From: JARKQH01 sp964631605
GTDB lineage: Bacteria > Verrucomicrobiota > Verrucomicrobiia > Limisphaerales > UBA8199
Direction: 5' to 3'
DNA: 37,703 nucleotides
Assembly: GCA_964631605.1 (NCBI GenBank)
Contig: CAZVYG010000053.1
Location: forward strand, 1-37,703
Made by a program: the position numbers and the translations under genes
The notes under the pieces: generated by a model
What the model was told of the DNA's origin: nothing
Seen by the model: only the letters and a program-made list of their open reading frames with translations
Database searches by the model: none
Shown here: positions 1-8,965 of the stretch, one piece after another
Position numbering within the stretch: position 1 is the first letter of the stretch
Layout: each line of letters starts with the position of its first letter

Positions 1-27
1 GAATTTTTGAAAAATAAAAAACTCCTA

Positions 28-56
28 TTGACAGAATCGGGGTCAGTGTGTAAATA
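28..56 (+). promoter_or_regulatory. Possible sigma70-type promoter for the toxin-antitoxin pair
   Basis: A perfect TTGACA lies at 28-33, followed after a 17-base spacer by TAAATA at 51-56, which matches the -10 consensus at only three of six positions. The surrounding 100 bases are much richer in A and T than the rest of the window. The only gene downstream within reach starts at 103. The -35 match and spacing are seen directly; promoter activity is inferred. Confidence 0.4.
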
Positions 57-66
57 CTTTGTAAAG
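49..66 (+). promoter_or_regulatory. Candidate operator: TGTAAA direct repeat and CTTT/AAAG dyad
   Basis: TGTAAA occurs at 49-54 and again at 60-65, 11 bases apart or about one helical turn. CTTTgtAAAG at 57-66 forms a short dyad. The repeats overlap the possible -10 region, where a ribbon-helix-helix antitoxin such as the BrnA-like protein would be expected to bind for autoregulation. The repeats are seen; the operator role is inference. Confidence 0.3.
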
Positions 67-102
67 ACATTGCATGGGCGAATTACATACAGTTGAGCGG
101 TT

Positions 103-390
103 ATGGAGTTTGACTGGAACAATCCGCCGTTCAATCTCGACAGCTCTTTGACGCTGCAGGAAATCGAAGAATCCTTCGAGGACCCGTTTGCCATACGGAT
201 TTTGCCGGATTCACCGCGATTCTCGGTTCAAGCCCGGTTTTTTAACCTGGGAATGTCGAGTGGAGGTGTCGGGATTTTCAGCGTTTATCGCACCAATGGC
301 AAACAAATCCGAGTGATACACGCCCGGCCGTTCGAGCCGGAGGAACGATTTTTCTATCAGCGCAAGATGGACCAGGCGTTGGCCCAATAG
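103..390 (+). CDS. brnT: BrnT-like type II toxin (RelE-fold ribonuclease family)
   Basis: A 95-residue protein resembling the BrnT family of RelE-fold ribonuclease toxins that block translation. The family pattern is visible: an N-terminal F-[ED]-W-[DN] (FDWN, residues 3-6), an acidic FEDP segment near residue 25, and a C-terminal I-R-V-I-x-A-R then E-R-x-x-Y (residues 68-85). The N-K-H-G-V segment usual near residue 15 is replaced by an unrelated stretch, so this is a divergent member and its activity is uncertain. The stop codon is followed 4 bases later by the start of a CopG/BrnA-like antitoxin gene; toxin-first order is the BrnTA arrangement. A possible promoter lies at 28-56. There is no strong ribosome-binding site. 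Confidence 0.7.
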   Translation: MEFDWNNPPFNLDSSLTLQEIEESFEDPFAIRILPDSPRFSVQARFFNLGMSSGGVGIFSVYRTNGKQIRVIHARPFEPEERFFYQRKMDQALAQ

Positions 391-394
391 TGAA

Positions 395-676
395 ATGACA
401 ATGCGACCCCTAGCCAAATGGGAAGATGTGCCGATCTTCGACAGCGAGGAAGCCGAGGCGGGCTTCTGGTCGGAGCACCGTCCGGATTTGCGCCTGATGG
501 AGGGGGCGGTGGCGGGAAACAGCGAGGCGTCTGAATCGGTGACCATTACGCTGCGCATGGACCCGCGCATGCTGGCGCGCATCAAGCGGCTGGCGCGTTC
601 CCGATACCTTAACTACCAAAGCATGATCAAGCAGTGGCTCAGCGAGCGGATGGAGCATGAGCTGCGCGACCGGTGA
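395..676 (+). CDS. brnA: BrnA/CopG-like antitoxin, ribbon-helix-helix
   Basis: A 93-residue protein with an acidic N-terminal half and a C-terminal ribbon-helix-helix domain. The ribbon strand is VTITLRMDP (about residues 49-57) and the helices are LARIKRLARSR and NYQSMIKQWLSERM. This matches CopG-type antitoxins found with BrnT. It should bind and neutralise the preceding toxin through the N-terminal part and repress the shared promoter through the RHS domain. It starts 4 bases after the toxin stop; a second in-frame ATG sits two codons in at 401. The gene ends only 43 bases before the first pseudopilin start, with no terminator between, so readthrough into the pilin cassette is likely. Confidence 0.72.
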   Translation: MTMRPLAKWEDVPIFDSEEAEAGFWSEHRPDLRLMEGAVAGNSEASESVTITLRMDPRMLARIKRLARSRYLNYQSMIKQWLSERMEHELRDR

Positions 677-719
677 GTAAAGAATGCGAGACCAACCTGA
701 AAACGCGACGGAGCAAACA

Positions 720-1412
<693 letters not shown>

Positions 1413-1591
1413 ACCTCTCGCAAACCATGCAAGTGCAACTTCATTTACGGCCGGTGCCGCGGCGGCGGGAGGCCATCCCGGTGGCCTGGCTGGATTGCGG
1501 CTGGATTCCGGATATCTCGCTCACTGCAACCGTCAGTCACCGTCCGCGTCAGGCGAACCGCAGCTTTACAACCTCCAACCCTCATCCCCCT

Positions 1592-2383
1592 ATGAAAAAG
1601 AAAACTGATATGCGGCGCTCCATGCGCCGGGGTTTCACCCTGATCGAACTGCTGGTCGTCATCGCAATCATTGCGATCCTGGCGGCCATGCTTCTGCCGG
1701 CGCTGGGCCGGGCCAAGGTCCAGGCCCAAATCAACCGCGCCAAAGTCCAGATGGCGGACATTCTGAATGCCATCAAGAGCTATGAGGCCGCCTACAGCCG
1801 CTTTCCCTGCTCGACCGAAGCCATGAAGGCGGTGGCCAATTCGGGCGAGGACTTCACGTTTGGGACCTTCGGCCTGCCCAACATCAAGACCAGCACCGGC
1901 ACCATGCAACTCGTCACTCCGAACTCGACCTATCAGACCAATAACGCCGAAATGATGGCCATCCTCCTGGACTTGGAAACCTACGGCAATGGCCGGCCCA
2001 CGATTAACAAGGATCATGTAAAAAACCCGCAGAAGACCAAGTTCCTCAATGCGGCCACCAGCAGTGACACGGTTTCGGGCGGCATTGGCCCCGATGGCGC
2101 GTATCGGGATCCCTGGGGCACTCCCTATTTCATCACCATTGACACCAATAACGATGACAAAGCCCGGGACGCGTTCTATCGGCGGCGGGTTGTTTCCCAA
2201 CAGAACGGGACCATTGGCTATTATGGACTGGTCAACACCCGTGACGCGAACGGCAATGGAGACAACTTCGAGCTGAATAGTCCGATCATGATCTGGTCTG
2301 CAGGTCCCGATGGGGCGATAGACCCCAACCAGCGGGCGGATCAGGGCGTCAACAAAGATAATGTCCTGCTCTGGAAACCGTAA
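1592..2383 (+). CDS. GspG-like major pseudopilin 2
   Basis: A 263-residue prepilin-like protein. A basic leader ends in RRG, followed by FTLIELLVVIAIIAILAAM and then LLPALGRAK, a signature seen very often in Verrucomicrobiota and Planctomycetota pseudopilins. The C-terminal part carries DPWGTPYF and SAGPDG, the conserved features of the T2SS major pseudopilin GspG. EF-hand-like Asp/Asn loops lie nearby (DTNNDD and DANGNGD), consistent with the calcium site known in GspG. An upstream in-frame ATG at 1427 would give an implausible leader of about 70 residues, so 1592 is chosen although no clear Shine-Dalgarno precedes it. The next gene starts 2 bases after the stop. Confidence 0.82.
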   Translation: MKKKTDMRRSMRRGFTLIELLVVIAIIAILAAMLLPALGRAKVQAQINRAKVQMADILNAIKSYEAAYSRFPCSTEAMKAVANSGEDFTFGTFGLPNIKTSTGTMQLVTPNSTYQTNNAEMMAILLDLETYGNGRPTINKDHVKNPQKTKFLNAATSSDTVSGGIGPDGAYRDPWGTPYFITIDTNNDDKARDAFYRRRVVSQQNGTIGYYGLVNTRDANGNGDNFELNSPIMIWSAGPDGAIDPNQRADQGVNKDNVLLWKP

Positions 2384-2385
2384 CC

Positions 2386-3240
2386 GTGAAAAAACATCCT
2401 CCTGACATGGGGCGAGGCGGGGCAGGGGAGGCCTCAGCGGGTTTCACCCTGCTGGAGCTGCTGGCGGTCATCGCCATCATCGGCATCCTGGCGGCCATCG
2501 CCTTGCCGAACCTTAAAGCCTTTAAACACAACTCCATGGCGGCCGCTTCCCGCCAGATGCTCGACGATCTGGCGCGCGCCCGCCAACTGGCCATCAGCCA
2601 GCGGACGGTCGTCTTCATGGTTTTCGTGCCTCCCAACTTTTGGACCCACCCCAACTATGGCGTGAACTGGACGCCGGAGGATTTCCAGGCTGCGACCAAC
2701 CTTTTCGACAAACAACTTATCGGTTACAACTTCGTCGCCTTGCGTTCCCTCGGGGATCAGCCCGGCCGCAACTCGCCTCGCTATCTCTCCTCCTGGAAAA
2801 CCATGCCTGAGGGAGTCTTCGTCTCGCTCCAGAAATTCGGAAATCCCCGGCAATTGAACCCGCCGCCGATCAAGAACAACGTGACAGGCGAGGTCTTCCC
2901 CATCTACGCGTTTGCCGCGACCAACACGATTCCTTTTCCCTTGGAAACCACGCGCCCATCCAACGACGTGCAGGCGCCTTATATTCCGCTCTATTACATC
3001 GCCTTTAACCATCTCGGGCAATTGGTGGATGCGCAAGGCCAGCCCACAGGCGCGAACGAGCTGATCCCGCTGGCCCTTGGCAATGTTTCCTTCGCGCGCG
3101 ACCCCGTGACCAAGACCGTGGTCAGGGCCGCCCCTACGGTCAACGAGAATCCGCCGGGCAACAGCACCAACAGCTTCAATCTGGTCAACATTGACTGGCT
3201 GACCGGCCGGGCCCGCATGGTGCGACAGGAGGTTCAATGA
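2386..3240 (+). CDS. GspH/FimT-like minor pseudopilin (Verru_Chthon cassette D-type)
   Basis: A 284-residue prepilin-like protein starting with GTG. The leader MKKHPPDMGR...SAG ends at residue 19 and is cut before FTLLELLAVIAIIGILAAI. The post-signal stretch SRQMLDDLARARQLAISQRT is typical of GspH/FimT minor pseudopilins. From memory of the TIGRFAM set it matches 'Verru_Chthon cassette protein D', a verrucomicrobial family found in a four-gene block; I could not run a profile search. An ATG at 2407 is an alternative start, but it drops the two lysines of the leader. The gene begins 2 bases after the previous stop, and its own stop overlaps the next start as ATGA. Confidence 0.78.
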   Translation: MKKHPPDMGRGGAGEASAGFTLLELLAVIAIIGILAAIALPNLKAFKHNSMAAASRQMLDDLARARQLAISQRTVVFMVFVPPNFWTHPNYGVNWTPEDFQAATNLFDKQLIGYNFVALRSLGDQPGRNSPRYLSSWKTMPEGVFVSLQKFGNPRQLNPPPIKNNVTGEVFPIYAFAATNTIPFPLETTRPSNDVQAPYIPLYYIAFNHLGQLVDAQGQPTGANELIPLALGNVSFARDPVTKTVVRAAPTVNENPPGNSTNSFNLVNIDWLTGRARMVRQEVQ

Positions 3241-4118
3241 AGTCATTCGCTTTTACGAGAAACGACGGCGCAAGCCGCAGGTTGCGGTTGGGGGCGTTTA
3301 CGATGATCGAAATCGCGATCAGCCTCGCGATTATCGGATTTGCGCTGGTGGCAATAATCGGAATTCTGCCAACCGGCATGTCCGTTCAGCGCGAGAACCG
3401 TGAGGAGACCATCATCAACCAGGACGCCACGGTTTTTATGAACGCCATCCGCAACGGCGAGCGCGGGCTGGATGATCTGACCAACTACGTCGTCTCGATC
3501 ACCAACACCATCTACCTTTATGATGTCAACGGCAGGCGCAACCTGGTGGGCACCTACTGGTACACGCCCACCGCGTCCTCGACGACCCAGCCATTTCCTT
3601 TGCGCAGCGGCGCGCGGGTGATTGGCCTGCTCAGCACGCCCCGCTGCATCACGCTGCCAGGCGGGTCTTTTTACAGCAATTATGTGGTGGCCAATGTGCG
3701 GGCATTGAGCGGGCCGGCCAGCGAGAAATTTCCCCAGACCAACCCCGACGTCCAGGAGTTGGCGCTGAATTACCGGCTCATTCCCGAGATTGCCCCCTAC
3801 GGAACGAACCACTTTGATCCCAACTGGACCAATTTTCTGGACCCGGCGCTTTACGGTCCCGTGGTGCTCACCAACGAAATCGTGGTGCGGTCCAATTACT
3901 TTCTCGTTGTTACGAACATGCAAAACAGCCTGCATGACGTGCGCCTGACCTTCCGCTGGCCGCGGCTGCCCACCCAGGCGATCGGCAACGGACGGCAGAG
4001 TTTTCGCACCAGCACGGGAGGCCGGCTCATCCGAATTGTCGAACCGGGATACAACCCCAACGCTCCCGAGTATTGGCTGCACTTTTTTGAGCCGCGAACC
4101 TACGCCAGGACCCCATGA
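3237..4118 (+). CDS. GspI-like minor pseudopilin (Verru_Chthon cassette B-type)
   Basis: A 293-residue protein with a basic 20-residue leader ending in LGA, then FTMIEIAISLAIIGFALVAI and GILPTG. The F-A-L-x-A-x-x-G-x-L-P-x-G continuation is characteristic of the verrucomicrobial cassette B proteins as I remember them. In T2SS terms it occupies the GspI position, a minor pseudopilin of the tip complex. The start codon overlaps the preceding stop (ATGA), and a perfect AGGAGG at 3227-3232 precedes it. The soluble part is rich in Asn-Thr and has no recognised catalytic motif. Confidence 0.76.
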   Translation: MKSFAFTRNDGASRRLRLGAFTMIEIAISLAIIGFALVAIIGILPTGMSVQRENREETIINQDATVFMNAIRNGERGLDDLTNYVVSITNTIYLYDVNGRRNLVGTYWYTPTASSTTQPFPLRSGARVIGLLSTPRCITLPGGSFYSNYVVANVRALSGPASEKFPQTNPDVQELALNYRLIPEIAPYGTNHFDPNWTNFLDPALYGPVVLTNEIVVRSNYFLVVTNMQNSLHDVRLTFRWPRLPTQAIGNGRQSFRTSTGGRLIRIVEPGYNPNAPEYWLHFFEPRTYARTP

Positions 4119-5077
4119 AGCCGTTTTCCCGCACATCCCATTTGTTCCGCCCCGTGAGGCGGGCCGCCTTTTCGCTGGTGGAAATCCTGGTGACCGTTGC
4201 GCTGCTGTCGTTCATCGTGCTGGGCCTGCTGGCGATGTTCCATCAGACCCAGCGGGCGTTCCGCTCGAGCATCACGCAGACCGACGTTTTGGAGGCCGGC
4301 CGCGCCCTCACCGACCTCGTCGGCCGCGAGCTTGAACAGATGCGCCCCTGCCCGGCGCCCTACTCCGTGAATGGGAATCTCTGGTTCAGCACCAACTTTT
4401 TCGCCGAAATCGCCCCCGGCTTCAACCAGCCGCTGCTGCAGGACCTGCCCGGCGCCAACGCGCTCCGCACCAATCTGGTTCAGCGGTTCTTCTTCCTCAT
4501 CCGCGAAAACCAGACATGGGAGGGAATTGGCTACCAGGTCCTGCCCGAGGCCGACAACTCGGGTGTTGGCACCCTTTACCGGTTCCATGCAACCGCGCCC
4601 CTCCGCCACGGCCCGATCCTGAGCGGCATGTTCAAGGATCAGGCGGCCATCGCCCGGCAGAATGTTCTGCTGCAGCAACCGGTTACCAACCTGTCGCGCA
4701 TGGTGGATGGGGTGGTTCACCTCCGCATTCGGGCCTTCGCAACCAACGGGTTTGTTCTCACCCGCTACAACGGCACCAACGGGTTCTGGGTGCCGCCGGC
4801 GGCCAACAAGGCCGCCGAATTCATCCCGGTGCCGAACACCGCCGTGTTCGCCAGCCCGCTCGATTCCGAGCAGGTGGCTTGTTATTTCGTGAGCAACGCG
4901 GTGCCCGCCTTTGTCGAGTTGGAGTTGGGCATTCTCGAGCCGCAGGTGCTGCAGCGTTACCGCGCCCTCGGAAGCCCGGAAGCCCAGCGCAGTTTCCTTT
5001 CGAACCGCGTGGCGCAGGTCCACCTCTTCCGCCAGCGCATTCCAATTCGCAACGTTGATTTCCAGGTTTACCAATGA
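4115..5077 (+). CDS. GspJ-like minor pseudopilin (Verru_Chthon cassette C-type)
   Basis: A 320-residue prepilin-like protein. The leader ends in RRAA, followed by FSLVEILVTVALLSFIVLGL, with Glu at mature position 5. Downstream, FHQTQRAFRSS and an AGRALTDLVGRELEQM helix match the start of GspJ/PilW-type minor pseudopilins and the verrucomicrobial cassette C family. It is translationally coupled on both sides: ATGA overlaps at 4115-4118 and 5074-5077. It would insert in the inner membrane and join the pseudopilus tip. The rest is a soluble domain of about 280 residues without a recognised activity. Confidence 0.76.
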   Translation: MKPFSRTSHLFRPVRRAAFSLVEILVTVALLSFIVLGLLAMFHQTQRAFRSSITQTDVLEAGRALTDLVGRELEQMRPCPAPYSVNGNLWFSTNFFAEIAPGFNQPLLQDLPGANALRTNLVQRFFFLIRENQTWEGIGYQVLPEADNSGVGTLYRFHATAPLRHGPILSGMFKDQAAIARQNVLLQQPVTNLSRMVDGVVHLRIRAFATNGFVLTRYNGTNGFWVPPAANKAAEFIPVPNTAVFASPLDSEQVACYFVSNAVPAFVELELGILEPQVLQRYRALGSPEAQRSFLSNRVAQVHLFRQRIPIRNVDFQVYQ

Positions 5078-8000
5078 AATTCACTTTTCGACATCGTGAC
5101 TCGAAACGCGGCGTGGCTTTGGTGATCACGCTGGTCTTGCTGTCGGTGATCACCTTCATGGCCATCGCATTCCTGGTGCTCAGCCGGGCCGAGCGCGGCT
5201 CGGTCACGACTGCCACTGACCAGGCGCTGGCCAAGCTGGCCGCCGAGGCCGGGCTCGAGCGCGCCAAGACCGAGTTGCTGGCGCCCATGATGGCCTTCAA
5301 GAACCCTTTCACCTACGACCTGCTGGTTTCCACCAATTACATCAACGCTCTCGGCTTTGTCTCCACTGGCAATCCGCTGTTGGACGGCCATTACACCAAC
5401 GTGAGCTGGATTTATCCCAACGGCACTCCGCTCAACCCGAATGATTCGCTGCAAAACCTGGCCAACCTCCTCTACAGCCCGCGTGTGCCGGTTTATGTCA
5501 ACGTGCTTAGCAACCGGGCTCGTGTGCCCGAGTTCCGCTACTACCTGGACTTGAACCGGAACGGGCGTTATGACACCAACGGTCTGCAGCCCGTGATCAG
5601 CCCGATCGGCGGTTATTACGACACCAACGGTTATCCGCTGCCCCTGGGCGCGCAGCCTGTCAATGTCCTAAGCAACTGGTTCACGGGCGACCCGGAATGG
5701 GTGGGAGGGCTGGAATTTCCGGAACGCCCGCACTCGCCGACCAACCGGTTTCTCTACCGTTACGCGTATCTCGTGGTGCCGGCGGGCAACACCCTGGATA
5801 TCAACGCCGTTCACAACTACGCCAAACAGTTCCGGCCCGGGACGCCGCCCGGTTCGATGTTGTTGACCACCGGCGACGGCTTCCTGCGCAACCAGGGCGT
5901 CGGCCCGTGGGAGATCAACCTGGCGAGCTTCCTCGTGGACCTCAACACCAACCTGTGGCAGACAAACACCTCCCCCTATCAGTATCTCTGGCGATCCGTC
6001 CCCCAGGATTTCACGCAGCCCAACCGCGGCGTGGCCTTTGAAGACGCTCTTTGGTTGTTGCGCTACCGCTACGCCGGGAGCTGGGGCAATGGCCTGGCCA
6101 GCGTCCGCGCGCTGTTTGGCAATCCCGGCGTCCTGGCCTTTGAAAATGACTTTATTGACGGCTACAGCCGCGGACCGGTAATGACCAACGCCTGGAACTG
6201 GTTCGACAACGACCGCATCGGCGCCGCCGTCAACTCCGGCTGGCCCGGCGCCGACAACCCGGCTCACGTCTTCACGACCCAGGATTTGTTCAACAAATTC
6301 AAGCTGACCCTGGACCAGCCCGTGGTGCCGGGAGTGGAAACCTTCTCCGACCGTCTGCAACGGGCGGGTTACGCCCCGGATTCCTACAACCGCTACACCT
6401 TCTACCGCCTGCTCTCGCAGTTGGGCACCGATTCCGAGCCCGAGCCGGCCGGCAAAATGAATTTGAACTATGACAACCTCGAGTACCGCAACCCGCTCGG
6501 CGTGGCCAGCGCCACCAACTTTGTAAACTGGCGCCCGGTTGACTTTTTCACCAACGCCGCCAACCGGTTGCTCAAAAATGCCGGATACGAATTCACCGTC
6601 GGCGAGATTCAGCTCTATCCCACCAACTTCTATACGCCGAGCGTCCACCAATTGCTCCAGTTGGCCGCCAACATGTATGATGCCACCGGAACCCGCCCCG
6701 GCAACGCCCCAAGTGTGTTCCGGCCGATCTTTGGAAAGCGTGCCGCCTCTTCCGGTGAGGACCTGATTTATATCGCGGGTTATCGTGAGGAGGTGGATGC
6801 AAGTATTGCCAACCCCGCCGCGGCTCCCCCCGTCCGGGACCTGAGATACCCGGCCGATCGAACCGCCTTGGCGCCGGGCGACCTCGTTTACGGAGTGCCG
6901 CTGGTAATCGGCGGCAAGAAGGGATTCCCGAATTTCAACGAGTTTTCGATGCAGACTCACGTGCAGGTCACCCGGCTGCTCGAATTCCGCCGCGCGCCCG
7001 GACAGGTGGCCGGGCCGGTGGTGGAAACCAACCAGATGTATGTCATCGGCATCTCGAATGTATTCGGCCTCGAAGCGTGGAACTCCTACAGCAACAGCTA
7101 TCCGCGCAGCCTCGAGTTGATTGCGGTTGCCGACATGACCTCATTTATGACCAACGAACTGGGAATGATGCTCCATAGCAACCGCGTTGCCAGAGGCGCG
7201 ACGGTGGTGACCAGCATCCCCGGAGGCGCCCGGCCGTGGCGGGGATGGACGAATGCCAATGATGTGGGCCTGTCATTTGTCATTCCTTTCCATCCTTCCA
7301 CCAACAATTTCCCATTCCTGTCCACGAGCAGTTACAAACCCAGTCAGAATCCGCCGTTGGTGCCGCAGACCCACATTTTCGAGCGCCAATCCGGGTTCCC
7401 CGTGCCCCGCTGGTGGCTGACGGTGCAAACGAAGGTCCGCTTTATCCTGGTGGACCGGGGTCTGAATCGCATTGTGGATTATGTGAACCTGAGCAGTCCC
7501 GGCGACACCATAGACCTGCTGGCCAAGCTTGCCGAGGACGGGAATTGCAACACCATCAGTCAGGAAACCTACAGCAACCCCGGCAGCCAGTGGTGTACCA
7601 ATCGCCTGGGCCGGTCCACGGACATCAGGGTGCCCACCTACGGGGTCTTGAACCAGATCGGGGTCAGCCTCTACGGCGCCACCGACATGAAGAGCTTCAG
7701 CCTGGACCCGTCCGCAGGGTTCGATGCGGAGTCGGCCATTGACGGTTTTCGCTACAACCTTAAGGACTGGGGACCCAAATATGCCCGGAACATTGGCAAA
7801 GTCTTTTACAAGTCCAATGTTTTCTATGCCCCGCTGATTCCTTACCGTCCGATTTACCTGCACACGACCTGGCAGGCCAATGACCCCCTGGTGCATTATA
7901 CGCTTGGCGACCTGCGCGACCTGCAGATGACCAATAACGTGGATTTCATCAGCGAAAGTCCTCCGCTGAACAACATCGGCCAGATCAATTCGCGCTATGC

Positions 8001-8910
8001 GCCGTGGGGCGGCCGGCCGGGCGGCTCCAGCAATCCGAGCATTGGCGACTATGAGCTGGCGGCCAAAGACCCGTTGGTTCGGCGTCCGGACGATTGGGAG
8101 TTTCCGACCAACAAGCTGCCGAACGTCGGTTGGCTTGGACGGGTTCACCGCGGCACCCCCTGGCAGACGGTCTATTTGAAACCCGAGCCGGTGAAACTGG
8201 ACCGGTGGCTGAAGTGGACCGGTAACGGGCAGTTGGTGCGGAACGTGGGACAGATCAACACCAATATCGTTGCCCTGAACGCCTTCACCAACGACGCGGC
8301 CTTCACGCATCCCGAGGGTGACCGGCGCATCCTGGACTTGTTCACGACGGCCTTCAGCGACACGGCGTCTCGCGGCCGCATGTCCATCAACCAGACCAAT
8401 CTGGCGGCGTGGTCGGGCATTCTCGGGGGTGTCAACATCATGCCCGATGCAACCACCAACTGGGTGATCGAACCCGCCGGCGCGTATGACCCCGCCTTTC
8501 CGCCGCCCCTCGTCCGCTTTGTCAGCGCTTTGAACGACGTGCGCCGCACCAACTTCAACGGCAGCTTCCGCCGCCTGGGCGACATTCTGGCGGTGCCGGA
8601 ACTGACGGTGAAGTCCCCGTGGCTGGTCGGCAACACGAACTTCATGAGCGACGCGGCCGTCGAGCGGATCCCGCAGCAGGTGCTTGGGCTGCTGCACTGC
8701 GAGGATAATCCCCGGTTCGTTGTTTACTCCTACGGGCAGGCCCTCAAGCCGGCGCCGCAATCCATCGTTACCAGCGGCCGCTTCATGGGGCTGGTCACCA
8801 ATTACCAGGTCACCGCCGAAACCGTGACGCGGGCCGTGGTGCGGGTGGAGGGGTTGCCGAACAATCCGCGGGTGGCGGTCGAGTCTTACAACCAGTTGGC
8901 CCCCGATTAG
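5074..8910 (+). CDS. Giant GspK/PilX-like protein (Verru_Chthon cassette A-type)
   Basis: A 1278-residue protein. Its N-terminus has a short basic leader, RGVALVITLVLLSVITFMAI and an amphipathic helix (ALAKLAAEAGLERAKTELL), as in GspK/PilX minor pseudopilins. Like GspK it lacks the Glu at mature position 5. It is about four times the length of ordinary GspK (around 330 residues) and agrees in size with the verrucomicrobial cassette A family as I remember it. An EF-hand-like loop, D159-x-N-x-N-G-x-x-D167, lies in the early soluble region. The long remainder is full of Thr-Asn pairs and has no recognised catalytic motif. It is coupled to the upstream gene by ATGA and ends 55 bases before the first giant protease gene. 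Confidence 0.75.
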   Translation: MKFTFRHRDSKRGVALVITLVLLSVITFMAIAFLVLSRAERGSVTTATDQALAKLAAEAGLERAKTELLAPMMAFKNPFTYDLLVSTNYINALGFVSTGNPLLDGHYTNVSWIYPNGTPLNPNDSLQNLANLLYSPRVPVYVNVLSNRARVPEFRYYLDLNRNGRYDTNGLQPVISPIGGYYDTNGYPLPLGAQPVNVLSNWFTGDPEWVGGLEFPERPHSPTNRFLYRYAYLVVPAGNTLDINAVHNYAKQFRPGTPPGSMLLTTGDGFLRNQGVGPWEINLASFLVDLNTNLWQTNTSPYQYLWRSVPQDFTQPNRGVAFEDALWLLRYRYAGSWGNGLASVRALFGNPGVLAFENDFIDGYSRGPVMTNAWNWFDNDRIGAAVNSGWPGADNPAHVFTTQDLFNKFKLTLDQPVVPGVETFSDRLQRAGYAPDSYNRYTFYRLLSQLGTDSEPEPAGKMNLNYDNLEYRNPLGVASATNFVNWRPVDFFTNAANRLLKNAGYEFTVGEIQLYPTNFYTPSVHQLLQLAANMYDATGTRPGNAPSVFRPIFGKRAASSGEDLIYIAGYREEVDASIANPAAAPPVRDLRYPADRTALAPGDLVYGVPLVIGGKKGFPNFNEFSMQTHVQVTRLLEFRRAPGQVAGPVVETNQMYVIGISNVFGLEAWNSYSNSYPRSLELIAVADMTSFMTNELGMMLHSNRVARGATVVTSIPGGARPWRGWTNANDVGLSFVIPFHPSTNNFPFLSTSSYKPSQNPPLVPQTHIFERQSGFPVPRWWLTVQTKVRFILVDRGLNRIVDYVNLSSPGDTIDLLAKLAEDGNCNTISQETYSNPGSQWCTNRLGRSTDIRVPTYGVLNQIGVSLYGATDMKSFSLDPSAGFDAESAIDGFRYNLKDWGPKYARNIGKVFYKSNVFYAPLIPYRPIYLHTTWQANDPLVHYTLGDLRDLQMTNNVDFISESPPLNNIGQINSRYAPWGGRPGGSSNPSIGDYELAAKDPLVRRPDDWEFPTNKLPNVGWLGRVHRGTPWQTVYLKPEPVKLDRWLKWTGNGQLVRNVGQINTNIVALNAFTNDAAFTHPEGDRRILDLFTTAFSDTASRGRMSINQTNLAAWSGILGGVNIMPDATTNWVIEPAGAYDPAFPPPLVRFVSALNDVRRTNFNGSFRRLGDILAVPELTVKSPWLVGNTNFMSDAAVERIPQQVLGLLHCEDNPRFVVYSYGQALKPAPQSIVTSGRFMGLVTNYQVTAETVTRAVVRVEGLPNNPRVAVESYNQLAPD

Positions 8911-8965
8911 GGGGATAGAATTTCATTGCTTGACGCCAATTGAGTCGGTTAACTGATTTGAGTTT

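Noticed and set aside
8930..8958. TTGACG at 8930-8935 as a promoter for the giant protease
   Set aside because: The position 17 bases downstream reads CTGATT, too far from a -10 consensus. The gene may simply be read from the pseudopilin transcript.
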